Shown here piece after piece: positions 25,001-33,793 of a stretch of 64,000 bases of DNA. The notes under the pieces were generated by a model that saw nothing but the letters and a program-made list of their open reading frames with translations, did no database searches and had not been told where the DNA came from. The DNA is from CAXBBB01 sp963841855 (GTDB lineage: Bacteria; Bacteroidota; Rhodothermia; Rhodothermales; BA12): positions 1-64,000 of the forward strand of contig CAWJEJ010000004.1 in the NCBI GenBank assembly GCA_963841855.1, written 5' to 3'. Position numbers and translations under genes: made by a program. Position 1 is the stretch's first letter, and each line of letters opens with the position of its first letter.

Positions 25001-25032
25001 AGCGCAAGAAGGACTGCGGTGCGGAGTACCAT
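22003..25032 (-). CDS. TonB-dependent receptor with carboxypeptidase-like N-domain (Oar-like)
   Basis: The 1009-residue outer-membrane protein has a signal peptide (VLRTAVLLALALAAPVALAQ), a CarboxypepD_reg-type Ig domain (about 22-110, TLYDFNTRAPLAG), a plug domain (about 125-260, including GVFNVTTRGGSNE) and a long beta-barrel ending in FQFGLTFLL. The layout matches Oar-like TonB receptors rather than SusC, and no SusD neighbour is present. It should import a ligand using TonB energy or act at the cell surface. ATG 25032 was chosen because it fits the signal peptide. TATCTTCG lies 43 nt upstream as a possible promoter element. Confidence 0.88.
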   Translation of the reverse strand: MVLRTAVLLALALAAPVALAQSSLDVTLYDFNTRAPLAGLMVQLVNEQIGFEAEATSDAEGQARFAGLSTAGEYVVRVPANGAYLDQQTRPLTLRSRASRSVSLLMIPVQRVDLEGVEVTGETGFADLNRTNAEVSATLTAREVQALPIEGRDLTRVLFRLPGVTQATGFFPEAPSVSINGANGLFVNYLIDGMDNNEQFLGGQRFAMPIGFVQDVTALTGAFSAEYGRTNNGVFNVTTRGGSNEIEGEVFYLTRPGSIIDSNNRFNQRDLLGNEVKDGFSRQQFGVAAGGPIVRDRTFLFVNLEQTFDAKDNLLVSDSLGIDETLRGSNRFTYASARLDHVWSRSVRSNLRVNAGWVGNDRQGGALAGGIAFPSAANEQTRNSLNVALQNTARIGAAIFESHYQFAGFDWDYADAETNGPQVVVIDPQGQTAAIIGDPGFVFHETQTTFQAQQKVTLPVGRHTLKAGADIMTTDHTLEGGGNPDGNYTVQLTPGQFAAIRGRGTGLSPDDIPADAQVLGYNVETRPGSFGARQTLFAGYIEDQFAPTANLTLTAGLRYDVDNLSKGGGDDYDLNNVAPRLSANYALDARTSLRGGYGLYYDKVNYALYSDALQFNSTSDGYKTQLRQLVAAGVLPADTDIDQVTFDGNLTASFPGIAYGDGPTAAQIAGSRQALQTEERRILNPDGYDNPYAHQFALGFQRQIDSRTLFYADAVVALGRSLFRLRDLNAPSSFSLSPETIAMTPDSLLSGLPRSVADADLTRPVPIFTNASGQITDASGNVLDGATRKILVSESGGTSTYRALTMNLVRETGPSDPFAYRLSYTLSRLENDTEDINFRAANGADFDAEWGPSVNDRTHVINGLVYYSPKPWLALSLAALLQSGQPINRVPDATLLGTTDLNGDNDGRGRVTQYGGGTDRAPGESRNSDRLPSSTTFDLGAQFNIPIGGRVLTFRADIFNVLNEGNLSGYANNASQSNQIQVGSAATGVIVKRNASPPRQFQFGLTFLL

Positions 25033-25067
25033 GGGTGCGAAACGAGAGTATGTGGCGGTGGCAGCGG

Positions 25068-25075
25068 CGAAGATA
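25068..25075 (-). promoter_or_regulatory. Candidate -7 element of the TonB receptor gene
   Basis: The minus strand reads TATCTTCG, 43 nt upstream of the receptor start in the 219-nt divergent gap shared with the sensor kinase gene. It agrees with the recurring TAnnTTnG element. Confidence 0.35.
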
Positions 25076-25251
25076 AACCGGCCCACTGCTCGACTGATGC
25101 TCACTTGGCGAAGCCCTCTCGCACGGCATGTGTGTTTACGATTATGGGAAGGGTTGAGCCGGAAGGTGCGCAGGCCGCCATCCGGGCAGTACGTTAAAGA
25201 CCCTACCTGCTGAGACCGATACCTACGGTTCCCCCGGTCCTTTCCCGTCGT

Positions 25252-28200
25252 ATGCCCTTCTTGCGCGCAGCAAACCTCGCACGCGGCTTCCGTTTTCTGG
25301 CGGTAGTCCTGGGTTTGCTCGTTCTGAACCGGGTGCCTGGGGCGTCCGCTCAGCAGCGCGCGGACTCGCAGGCACCACTCGTCCGGTCGCTAGAGGCGCC
25401 GCTTCCGCTGCCCGTTCTGACGTTCGGAAGCGCGGACTACAACAGCGCGGGGCAAAACTGGTCGGTTGCCGAAGTGGATGGCAGGATCTACGTTGCCAAC
25501 AACTCGGGAGTGCTCACCTACGACGGTGCCAACTGGCTCCCAGCCGTGCCGATGGACAACGGCGGCATCGCTCGGACGCTGGTAAAAACGGACGACGGCC
25601 GCCTGCTGCTCGGCGGTGCGAGCGAACTAGGCGTGGTCGAGCCCAGAGGCGGCCTGCCGCTTCGCTACCGGTCCCTCACGTCGCATCTTCCCGACTCGTT
25701 GCAAGGATTCGGGGACGTGTGGCGCGGCGTGGCCTCTGGGAACGATGCCGTCTTCGTCCTTTCCCAGCAGCTCATGCTGTTTCACGGCGCCGCCGACTCG
25801 GTCTCGTTTTGGACCAAGCCGCACGTCTCGACGCGGGCCGTGCAGGCGCGCGACACGGTCTTTATCGTTTCTCCCGAGGACGAGTTGCCAGTCATGGCCT
25901 TTCTGGACGGCGAAGTCCGCGCGGTCGACTCGGACCTGGGGCGACGCATTCAGCAGGCACATGGCCTCTTTTCGGTACGCATCGGCGAGATCGACTACGT
26001 GTTGGGCAGGCGCGCGCTGCTGGCCGTTTCTCCCACCGACGTGCGGCTACTCGAAGACTTTCCCGCCGCCGAGGTGGCCGACGGCTGGCCCTATGGAATG
26101 GCGGCGGCGCCGGGCGGTGCTCTCATCGTCTCGACCATCGAGGCGGGCGCTGTCGTGGTTGATCTGTCGGGGCGCGTCGTGCGGCGCATCACGCGCGCAT
26201 CGGGGCTTCCCGAAAACGTAGCCCAGTGCGCCTTCGTCGACTCGGCGGGCGCGCTATGGTTGTGCCATGACATCGGCGTCTCGCGCGTCCAGCTCAGCGC
26301 GCCGCTGCGCACGTTCAGAGGCGCTGGCGTGCCCAGTTCCGTCAACGACGCCGCGCTGAGCGGCGATACCGTCTACGCGGTCAACGTCCCCTCCCTAACC
26401 AGTTTCACACTCGCACAGGACGGAATCGACGTGCACCGCTCGGCTGATCTGGTGGACGGGCGCGAGCTTCTGGTGACTCCGTTTGGAACTCTGGCCGGGC
26501 ATTCGGAGGGCGTAGTCGTGGTGCGAGGCAAGCGGCTCACCAGAATCGGGCTGCCGGCCGGACACAATCCGTACACGCAGACGCTCGTGCCCCTTACCGA
26601 CGATCTGACGCGCGTCGTCTCCGGGCATGTCGGCGGGCCGTGCCTGCTGCGATACGACGCAGGGCAATGGACACGCGGCAACTGCCTGCTCGGTCTCGAC
26701 ATGCCCAGCGTTACGCGCGGCGCACGCGGCCCCGAGGGCGACGTGTGGCTAGGGTCGGACTACCAGGGCGTGCTCCAACTGCGCTACGACGCGCGCACCG
26801 ACTCGCTCCGCCTGGTGCGGCACCACACCGACACGCTGCTCACCAGTCGCTCGCTCGTCCCCATCCGCATCGCCGATTCTCTCTACCTGGAGAGCGAGCC
26901 GCTGCTGGTCTGGCGGCAGGGCGCGTTCGTGCCCGAAAGAGGAGCGCTGAGCGCGCTCTTCGACTCAATGGGTCCGTACGTGCTGCGCGAAACGAGTTCG
27001 CATCGCATCGCGGTGATCGGAACGCAACTGGGACTGGTGACGCCCGGCGCCTCTCCCTCGATCGACTCGCTCACGCACGACCAACTGCTCTCGCGCGACC
27101 TGCTCGAAGTGCTCGCGATGCCCGACGGCAGGCTGCTGGCACTGGGACTGCTTGCGATGTCGCTGGTCGATCCTAGCGCGGTGGACGATCTGGCGCTGCC
27201 TGCGGCGCCGCGCCTGAGCCACCTGCGGCACAGCGGTCCCGACACGCTGATCGCAGCGGGAGGAGCGCTCAGACCCGAGCAGCGCGACCTCACGCTCGTC
27301 TACGCCACGCTGCCGGTCGATCTGTCGGGACCTACGCTCTACAGGACGCGGCTGGTCGGCTACGAAGAGGCGTGGAGCGCCTGGAGCGAGGCTACCGAGC
27401 GCGTGTTTACCAACCTGGCGCCGCGCGCCTACACGTTCGAGATGCAGGCGCGCGACGCGTGGGGACGCACGTCCGACGTCGGATCCGAGCGCGTTCGGGT
27501 GCTGCCGCGATGGTACGGCACGTGGTGGGCACTGCTCTTCTTCCTGCTTGGGGCGACGCTGCTGCTGATGGCCGTCGTGTCGCAGATCGTGCGGCGGCGC
27601 GGGCGGCAGCTAGCCGAGCGCAACGCCGAACTGGAGGCGCAGGTAGCCGCCCGGACGAGCGACCTGGAAGAGCAGGCGCGCGAGCAGGCGCGTCTCAACG
27701 AGCGCCTGTCCGTGTCGAATGCCAAACTCGAAGAGGCGAGTCATCAAAAGACGGCGCTGCTGGGCATTGCGGTGCACGACCTGCGCAACCCCATCGCCAA
27801 CGTCAAGAGCCTCGCCGAGCTGCTGCGCATGGACCTGCCCAGCGACATGGAGGATCCCCGCGAGCTCGTCGACATGATCCACGAGTCGTCGGGCATCATG
27901 CTGCGCCTGATCGAAGACCTGCTGCGCAGCAACGAAGCCGAGCGAGGAGCGCTCCGCATGGACATCTCACCGCTCGATTTTTCAGCCGTCGGTCGCGCCG
28001 CCGTCGAGACGATGCGTGCCCAGGCGTCGGCCAAGGAGCAGCGCTTGGTGTGGGAGGAAACCGACGTGTGGGTGCTCGCAGACGCCGAGCGCGCGCGCGA
28101 CGTGATCTTCAACTTGGTCTCCAACGCGATCAAGTACAGCCCACGCGGAAGCACGATTCGAACCCGGCTGAGCGCCGCCGACGGGTTTGGGTGCTTGGAG

Positions 28201-28464
28201 GTCCGCGACCAAGGTCCCGGCCTGTCCAAAGAGGATCGCGCAGGCCTCTTCCAACCGTTCCAGAAGCTCTCGGCGCGTCCCACTGAGGGCGAGTCGTCGA
28301 CGGGGTTGGGGCTGTACATCGTGCGTCAGTACGTCGAGCAGATGGGCGGCCGCGTCGGCGCCGAGAGCGCGCCCGGCGAGGGCAGCACGTTTTGGTTCGA
28401 GTTACCGCTCGCACCCGAGCCGGACGCGGTGGGCGCAACGTCCGTCGATCGCTCCCACGCCTGA
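25252..28464 (+). CDS. Propeller-type sensor histidine kinase
   Basis: The 1070-residue membrane kinase begins with a signal/anchor (FRFLAVVLGLLVLNRVPGASA). A large periplasmic beta-propeller of the two-component-regulator type runs to about residue 690, followed by a Y_Y_Y-type Ig domain (SGPTLYRTRLVGYEEAWS) and a membrane helix at about 759-781 (ALLFFLLGATLLLMAVV). A coiled coil and HisKA (VHDLRNPIANVKS, His842) lead to HATPase boxes NLVSNAIKYSP, DQGPGLS and STGLGLYIVRQY. No receiver or DNA-binding domain is attached, unlike classical hybrid regulators of this group, so it needs a separate response regulator. It is divergent from the TonB receptor, which suggests but does not prove a regulatory link. 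Confidence 0.9.
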   Translation: MPFLRAANLARGFRFLAVVLGLLVLNRVPGASAQQRADSQAPLVRSLEAPLPLPVLTFGSADYNSAGQNWSVAEVDGRIYVANNSGVLTYDGANWLPAVPMDNGGIARTLVKTDDGRLLLGGASELGVVEPRGGLPLRYRSLTSHLPDSLQGFGDVWRGVASGNDAVFVLSQQLMLFHGAADSVSFWTKPHVSTRAVQARDTVFIVSPEDELPVMAFLDGEVRAVDSDLGRRIQQAHGLFSVRIGEIDYVLGRRALLAVSPTDVRLLEDFPAAEVADGWPYGMAAAPGGALIVSTIEAGAVVVDLSGRVVRRITRASGLPENVAQCAFVDSAGALWLCHDIGVSRVQLSAPLRTFRGAGVPSSVNDAALSGDTVYAVNVPSLTSFTLAQDGIDVHRSADLVDGRELLVTPFGTLAGHSEGVVVVRGKRLTRIGLPAGHNPYTQTLVPLTDDLTRVVSGHVGGPCLLRYDAGQWTRGNCLLGLDMPSVTRGARGPEGDVWLGSDYQGVLQLRYDARTDSLRLVRHHTDTLLTSRSLVPIRIADSLYLESEPLLVWRQGAFVPERGALSALFDSMGPYVLRETSSHRIAVIGTQLGLVTPGASPSIDSLTHDQLLSRDLLEVLAMPDGRLLALGLLAMSLVDPSAVDDLALPAAPRLSHLRHSGPDTLIAAGGALRPEQRDLTLVYATLPVDLSGPTLYRTRLVGYEEAWSAWSEATERVFTNLAPRAYTFEMQARDAWGRTSDVGSERVRVLPRWYGTWWALLFFLLGATLLLMAVVSQIVRRRGRQLAERNAELEAQVAARTSDLEEQAREQARLNERLSVSNAKLEEASHQKTALLGIAVHDLRNPIANVKSLAELLRMDLPSDMEDPRELVDMIHESSGIMLRLIEDLLRSNEAERGALRMDISPLDFSAVGRAAVETMRAQASAKEQRLVWEETDVWVLADAERARDVIFNLVSNAIKYSPRGSTIRTRLSAADGFGCLEVRDQGPGLSKEDRAGLFQPFQKLSARPTEGESSTGLGLYIVRQYVEQMGGRVGAESAPGEGSTFWFELPLAPEPDAVGATSVDRSHA

Positions 28465-28465
28465 C

Positions 28466-31282
28466 TCAGCCAGCGTCGGAGAGCGGAGCGGTTCGGGGCA
28501 GCGTGACGATGAACGCGCTGCCCTCTTCCAAGGCGCCCTCGACGGCGATCGACCCGCCGTGCCGCTCGGCGATGCGCCGGCACACCGCCAAACCGATGCC
28601 CGAACCGGCATATTCGGAGCGCCCGTGCAGCCTGCCGAACGGCGCGAAAATGCGCTCATGGTGCTTGGGGTCGATGCCGATGCCGTCGTCGCGCACCATC
28701 AGGCGGACGTTTTGATCGTCGGCGTCGGCCCACAGGCGGATCGTCGGCGCGTGGTCGGGGCGGCGGTACTTGATGGCGTTCTCGAGCAGATTCTGGAGCA
28801 GTTGGTGCATCTGCGCGCTGTCGGCGTGGATCGTCGGCAGCGCGTCGATCTGGATCTGAGCGCCCGAGTCGCGGATGGCGAGTTCGAGGTCTTCGAGAAC
28901 GGTCTGGGCGACATCGTTCAGGTCGACTTCGTCCGCGTCCGCCCCGCGCGAGGAGACGCGCGAGTAGGCCAGCAGGTCGCGCACCAGCGTGCCCAGCCGC
29001 TGCGCCGCATTCTGGACCCGGTCGATGAAGTAGCGGCCCTGCTCGTCCAGCCGGTCGGCGTAGTCGTCGGCGATCATGCCCGCGAAGATGCTGATCTTGC
29101 GCAGCGGCTCCTGCAAGTCGTGGCTGGCCGCGTGGGCGAAGTATTGCAGGTCGCGGTTGCGCTGCTCCAACTGCGCAGTCCGCTCGGCGACGCGAGCTTC
29201 GAGCGATTCGTTGAGCGCGCGCAGTTCGGCCTCGCGCCGCTCGACCGCCAGTTCTGCCTTATGCCGCTCGGTCGTGTCGCGAAAGATGATGGCGAAGCGT
29301 CCGTGCGGCTCGACGGGCGTGGCGAATACGTCGAACCATCGCCCCAGCGCTTCGGCTCCTTGCTCGAACCGCATCGACTCGCCTTGCAGCGCAACTCGCC
29401 CGTACGTCTCGACCCAGTGCGGCTCGAGATCCGGTACCATTTCGAGCACCCTCTTTCCGGCAGCGTCTTTCAATCCGGTCATGGTCTCGAACAGCGGATT
29501 GACTTCGATGAACCTATAGTCGACCGCCCGCTCGTCCTCCACGAGGATCTCGCACAAGGCATATCCCTCGTCGATGCGCTCGAAGATCGCCCGCAGCCGC
29601 CCTTCGCTCTCGCGCAGCGCCCGGTCGGTGTTCCTCTGCGCGGTCGCGTCGCGGAAGACGACGGCGAAGCGTCCGTGCGGCTCGATGGGCGTGGCGAACA
29701 CGTCGTACCACCGTCCCATCGCCGGCGACTCCATCTCGAACCGGACCGTCTCGCGCCCAAACCCGACGCGAGCGTACATGTCGATCCACGACTGCTCGAC
29801 GCCGGGGAGCAGTTCGTGGATCGTCTTGCCGATCGGATCGGACAGCCCGGACAGCTTCTCGAACAGCGAGTTGACCTCGACAAAGCGGTAGGATGCCGGT
29901 TCACCGTCGGCATCGACGATCATCTCGATGACCGAGTAGCCCTCGTCGATGCGCTCGAAAATGGTCCGCAACCTTTCCTCGCTTTCGAGCAGCGCGCGCT
30001 CGGTAGCCTTCTTGGTGGTCACGTCGCTCAGGATGCCCGTAAACCGAACGGCGCGCCGCGTGCCGCCCTCGTGGACGAAAACGGCTTGTCCGCGCGCTTC
30101 GACCCACCGCTCGACGTCTGGCGCCACGAGGGCGCGATACACGACTTCGTAGGCATCCGGCTCGTCCGGGTCGAGGGCTCGTTCGATGGCCTGGGAGACC
30201 TCTTCGCGGTCGCCGGGATGCACGCGCTCGAAGAACAGAGCGAGCGTGACCTCCTCGTCCGGTCCAACATCGAACATGGCACGTGCGCGTTCGTCGGCGA
30301 CGATGCGGCCTGTGTCCGGCTCTAGCGCCCACGCTCCCAGCTGCGCCCCGTCCAGCGCGACGCGAACCTGCTCCTCGCTTTCGCGCAGGCTTTGTTCGAT
30401 GGCTCGCTGCTCGGTCACGTCGCTGAACACGCCGGAAAACTGGACGGGCGTGCGTTTGCCGTCGCGCTCCTCGAACATCGTATGGCCTTGGGCGCTCACC
30501 CACCGCTCGACCCCCTCCGACGGATGGACGCGGTAGACGACGTCGTAGTCGTCGGGCGCATCCGGGTCGAGCGTGCGCGCCGAAGCCTCCACGACGCGCG
30601 CTCGGTCGTCGGGGTGGATGCGTTCGATGTACGGGCCTCCGTCCGAAGCGTAGTAGTCCTCCAAGCCGAACAGTTCGCGTCCTCTTCGGTCGACGAGCAG
30701 GTCACCCGTGCTCGGGTCCACCACCCACATACCCAGGTCTGCCGCGTCGAGGGCGATGCGCAGCCGCTCCTCGCTCTCCCGCAACTCTCTTTCTGCAACG
30801 TGCCGGTCGTTCACGTCGCGCACCGTGCCGACGAATCGGACCGGATCGCGGCCTCCCTCCCGCTCCTCGAACAGCATCCGGGCGTTGATCTCGACCCACC
30901 GCTCACTGCCGTCGCCGCGCATCAGGCGATAGGTCTGCGCGTAGTCGCCCGACCCGTGTGGGGACGCCGCTACGCGGACGGCTTCCTCGGCAGTTTCCCG
31001 GTCGTCGGAGTGGATGCGGTCGATTATGTCGCGAACGGTCTTCCTGCCCGTTCCTCCTACGTCGAACACGTGTGCCGCTCGCTCGTCGACCTGCAACTCG
31101 TCGGTGATCAGGTCGATGGACCATACGCCTACGCCCGTCGTCTCGAGCGCGACACGACGCTGCTCATCGCTCATGCGAGCCGTCAAGTCCTCGTCGGCGA
31201 CGCGTGTCCGCTCGAAGATGGGGCGATCTGGAGGGGGAGCACCGGCGCGCGGCGAGGTGTTAAAATTCGGAGACTTAGGCAA
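28466..31282 (-). CDS. Soluble multi-PAS sensor histidine kinase
   Basis: It has up to 938 residues, no membrane segment and five PAS-type domains in a row: three of one type, each with an IHPDDR-like motif and an RWV strand, then two near-identical in layout (IFERIDEGY ... EPHGRF). A coiled coil, HisKA (FAHAASHDLQEPLRKI, His about 721) and a HATPase domain (ENAIKYR, DDGIGID, GSGIGLAVCRRI) follow. The kinase part resembles phytochrome-type/light or redox sensors. The start is uncertain: TTG 31282 keeps high-GC3 coding codons, while ATG 31174 gives 902 residues. Its stop is 1 nt from the stop of the convergent propeller kinase. Confidence 0.87.
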   Translation of the reverse strand: MPKSPNFNTSPRAGAPPPDRPIFERTRVADEDLTARMSDEQRRVALETTGVGVWSIDLITDELQVDERAAHVFDVGGTGRKTVRDIIDRIHSDDRETAEEAVRVAASPHGSGDYAQTYRLMRGDGSERWVEINARMLFEEREGGRDPVRFVGTVRDVNDRHVAERELRESEERLRIALDAADLGMWVVDPSTGDLLVDRRGRELFGLEDYYASDGGPYIERIHPDDRARVVEASARTLDPDAPDDYDVVYRVHPSEGVERWVSAQGHTMFEERDGKRTPVQFSGVFSDVTEQRAIEQSLRESEEQVRVALDGAQLGAWALEPDTGRIVADERARAMFDVGPDEEVTLALFFERVHPGDREEVSQAIERALDPDEPDAYEVVYRALVAPDVERWVEARGQAVFVHEGGTRRAVRFTGILSDVTTKKATERALLESEERLRTIFERIDEGYSVIEMIVDADGEPASYRFVEVNSLFEKLSGLSDPIGKTIHELLPGVEQSWIDMYARVGFGRETVRFEMESPAMGRWYDVFATPIEPHGRFAVVFRDATAQRNTDRALRESEGRLRAIFERIDEGYALCEILVEDERAVDYRFIEVNPLFETMTGLKDAAGKRVLEMVPDLEPHWVETYGRVALQGESMRFEQGAEALGRWFDVFATPVEPHGRFAIIFRDTTERHKAELAVERREAELRALNESLEARVAERTAQLEQRNRDLQYFAHAASHDLQEPLRKISIFAGMIADDYADRLDEQGRYFIDRVQNAAQRLGTLVRDLLAYSRVSSRGADADEVDLNDVAQTVLEDLELAIRDSGAQIQIDALPTIHADSAQMHQLLQNLLENAIKYRRPDHAPTIRLWADADDQNVRLMVRDDGIGIDPKHHERIFAPFGRLHGRSEYAGSGIGLAVCRRIAERHGGSIAVEGALEEGSAFIVTLPRTAPLSDAG

Positions 31283-31342
31283 GGCAACGGAGAGAGTCGA
31301 GGCGCAATCTACTGACGTTTCCCGCCGCGAGGGACGTTCAAC

Positions 31343-32425
31343 TCACATGCGAACACGAGCCACGATGCCCCCGCGTCCTGCTGCGACGAAACCGCCGTCG
31401 GGGTGGGCCGCGACGGTCCACAACTCGGCGCTGGTGAGCAGGCGCCACGTCGCCCCGCCGTCGCTCGAAACCGACAACCCGTCCGGCCCCGTCGCGGCCA
31501 CGTACGTCTGGCCTTGGGCGTCATACGCCGCCAGTCCGTAGACCATCCCGACGCCGACACCCGACAGCCGCTTCCACTCGAAGCCGTCATCGCCCGAGCG
31601 CAGCACGACGGTCGAGTCGACCGCGCCGAGCAGCCCGACGAAGCGAAAGCTATCGGTCCATGCTGCCGTCGACAGCCCGACGCCGCCTTCGGTCGAGCCG
31701 ATGGGCACGTCGCGCGCCGTCCACGTCTGGCCATAGTCAGTCGTGGCGAGGATGCGGTCGCCGTCGCCTTGGCCCGGACCGCCGTTGGTGACGATCCAGC
31801 CCTCACCTCCGGGTCCGGCGACCGCGCACGCACCGCTCGACGCGTATCCGCCCTCACCCTGGCGCGCCGGAGGAACTCTGGACGGCTCGACGCGCGCCCA
31901 CGATTGGCCCCGATCGGTCGTGCGGATGATCGGCATCGCCCACCCGTCGCCGTCGACCAGCGCGTCCGAGAAGGCGAAGCCCACACCGGGGCGGTCGGGC
32001 CAAAAGGCGACGCAGTCGTAAAAGGCGGACGGATCGGCGTTTGTCCACGTCGTGCTCCACGAAGCGCCGCCGTCGGTCGTCCTCACCACGCGCGAGGCCG
32101 TGCCGCTACCGATGCTGAGCAGGACGGCTTCGCTCTGAGAAAACGCGTGCGCGTCGCGAAACTGGAGCGTGTCCGATGCGGGCACCTGCATCACCTGCCA
32201 GTTTCCGCCCGCCGGTTGGAACGCCGCGGCTCCGCCCGTCCCGCCCATCCACACGTCGCCGCCGGGCGTGACCGACAGGCCGATCCACAGCGCATCGGTC
32301 GCCAGGGTGTCGAGCGTAACCGATGGCTGAGCCGTCCGCACTGGTGTGCCGGGCACGATTGACTCGGATGGTGGGCGCGCGCAGCCCAGGATCAAGACGG
32401 CGGCGAAGGTGGCGTAGCGGAGCAT
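31343..32425 (-). CDS. Ycf48/sialidase-like beta-propeller lipoprotein
   Basis: The 360-residue protein has a lipoprotein signal (YATFAAVLILGC, Cys15). Several BNR/Asp-box blades with the S-x-D-x-G-x-x-W pattern follow: TTDGGASW, TTDRGQSW, TTDYGQTW, SGDDGFEW and SSDGGATW. This is typical of Ycf48-like or plant photosystem-assembly-like propellers, common in Bacteroidota as envelope proteins of unknown role. No catalytic sialidase residues (RIP motif, Tyr/Glu pair) are seen. It is on the same strand as the multi-PAS kinase, 60 nt upstream of it. Confidence 0.8.
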   Translation of the reverse strand: MLRYATFAAVLILGCARPPSESIVPGTPVRTAQPSVTLDTLATDALWIGLSVTPGGDVWMGGTGGAAAFQPAGGNWQVMQVPASDTLQFRDAHAFSQSEAVLLSIGSGTASRVVRTTDGGASWSTTWTNADPSAFYDCVAFWPDRPGVGFAFSDALVDGDGWAMPIIRTTDRGQSWARVEPSRVPPARQGEGGYASSGACAVAGPGGEGWIVTNGGPGQGDGDRILATTDYGQTWTARDVPIGSTEGGVGLSTAAWTDSFRFVGLLGAVDSTVVLRSGDDGFEWKRLSGVGVGMVYGLAAYDAQGQTYVAATGPDGLSVSSDGGATWRLLTSAELWTVAAHPDGGFVAAGRGGIVARVRM

Positions 32426-32496
32426 GGCAGATCGGTCGAGTCGCCGTCAAGGTAGGGTCGAAGCGCGCGCCACAAGTGCAGGGGCGGATCGGATGG

Positions 32497-32892
32497 CTAC
32501 GACGGGTCGAGCGAGCCGAAACCCACCAGGTAGCCTCGTTTTCTTCCCCGCTCATAGGCCGCCTCCAACTCATCGCGCGTCACCCCAGCGCGCTTGCACC
32601 ACCGCTTGATCGCTCGGACGGTCGAGAGGTTGGCGTACCGAAGCGATGCCGCCGTCACGAATGCAGCGTCGGCATAGCGCTCGCCTAGACGCGCCAGTTC
32701 GGCCTGCGATGCGTTCCGCCGCGCGGCCTCGTCGAGCAGCGCGATCATGCGTTCCATCTCGTCGGTCACCGACGCCGCATCGGCTGTGGCGACGCGGTGT
32801 TGCATCCTCAGCGCCTCATCGGTTGGAACGCGTCGCGGCGCAGGCTCGGGCGAGCCGTCGTCGGTCAGCAGGAGGCGGAGAAAACGGAGCAC
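32497..32892 (-). CDS. Hypothetical helical protein
   Basis: The 131-residue protein (GTG start) is rich in Ala, Arg and Glu with mostly helical prediction and no signal peptide. The C-terminal part WCKRAGVTRDELEAAYERGRKRGYL looks like a small helical hairpin. I do not recognise the family. It precedes the propeller lipoprotein gene by 71 nt on the same strand and is divergent from the N-formylglutamate-amidohydrolase-like gene. Confidence 0.6.
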   Translation of the reverse strand: MLRFLRLLLTDDGSPEPAPRRVPTDEALRMQHRVATADAASVTDEMERMIALLDEAARRNASQAELARLGERYADAAFVTAASLRYANLSTVRAIKRWCKRAGVTRDELEAAYERGRKRGYLVGFGSLDPS

Positions 32893-32946
32893 CGGACGAA
32901 GGTAACGCGCGCACGCCTACCCTGATCGTTGGGCGGCGCGAATCCG

Positions 32947-32954
32947 TACGTTGC
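32947..32954 (+). promoter_or_regulatory. Candidate -7 element of the FGase-like gene
   Basis: TACGTTGC lies 34 nt before ATG 32981, in agreement with the TAnnTTnG element and spacing of other genes. Confidence 0.35.
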
Positions 32955-32980
32955 CGCCTTCAACGACCGGCTACGCCCGC

Positions 32981-33760
32981 ATGACCTACCCCGCCTGGAC
33001 CGTCCTCCACGTCCCGCACGACGCGACCGAGATCCCCGCTGCCGTCCGCCCGCAGTTCGTGCTCAGCGACGCCGAGTTGCAGGCCGAACTCGTCCGCATC
33101 ACCGACCACCACACGCTCGGCCTCTACTCCGAGCCCGCCGACCGGGACTTGGTCGTCCGTGCCGACGTGAGCCGCCTGGTCGTGGACACCGAGCGCTTCG
33201 CCGACGACACGCGCGAGCACATGGCGGCGAGGGGGCTGGGAGCCGTCTACAGCGTCACGTCGCAGCTCCAGCCTCTTCGCACGGCGCTGAGCCCGGCCGA
33301 GCGCTCGTCTCTGCTTGCCGACTACTACCACCCGCACCACGCCCGCCTCGAGGCCAAGGTGGCCGCCGCGCTCGACTCCCACGGTCAGGCGCTGGTGCTC
33401 GACTGCCACAGTTTTCCCGACCGGCCGCTGCCGTACGAGGGCGAGACGAGCGGCAACCGGCCCGACATCTGCATCGGGACCGACCCGTTTCACACGCCGC
33501 CCGCGCTGGCTCAGGCGCTCCGCCAGGCCTTCGAACGCGTCGGATGGAGCGTCCTGTTCGACGATCCCTTTTCAGGCGCTCTGGTGCCGCAGGCCTACTA
33601 CGAGCGCGATCGCCGAGTGTCGTCGGTCATGATCGAGGTCAACCGCGCGCTGCATCTGGACGAAGAGACGGGGCATCGGCTCCCCCAGTTCGACCGCGTC
33701 GCCCAGACGGTGCGGGACTGCTGCTGCCGCGGGATCCGAGCCGCCTACGAGGTCACCTAG
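32981..33760 (+). CDS. N-formylglutamate amidohydrolase-like protein
   Basis: The 259-residue protein is of the FGase (HutG-like) superfamily: LHVPHDATEIP, DHHTLGLYS, DLVVRADVSRLVVDTERF, YYHPHHARLEAKV, LVLDCHSFPDRPLPYE, IGTDPFHT and SSVMIEVNRALHLDE. The His/Asp/Glu set is that of zinc amidohydrolases cutting N-formylglutamate or similar N-acyl amino acids. No other histidine-degradation genes are nearby, so the physiological substrate is open. ATG 32981 directly precedes the conserved region, and an upstream GC-rich extension was rejected. Confidence 0.87.
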   Translation: MTYPAWTVLHVPHDATEIPAAVRPQFVLSDAELQAELVRITDHHTLGLYSEPADRDLVVRADVSRLVVDTERFADDTREHMAARGLGAVYSVTSQLQPLRTALSPAERSSLLADYYHPHHARLEAKVAAALDSHGQALVLDCHSFPDRPLPYEGETSGNRPDICIGTDPFHTPPALAQALRQAFERVGWSVLFDDPFSGALVPQAYYERDRRVSSVMIEVNRALHLDEETGHRLPQFDRVAQTVRDCCCRGIRAAYEVT

Positions 33761-33793
33761 TCTGGATCGGCGGATCGGTTTGGCACGCGCGGA

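Noticed and set aside
28187..30325. 712-codon plus-strand open frame opposite the multi-PAS kinase
   Set aside because: It is the antisense of a protein with unmistakable PAS, HisKA and HATPase motifs.
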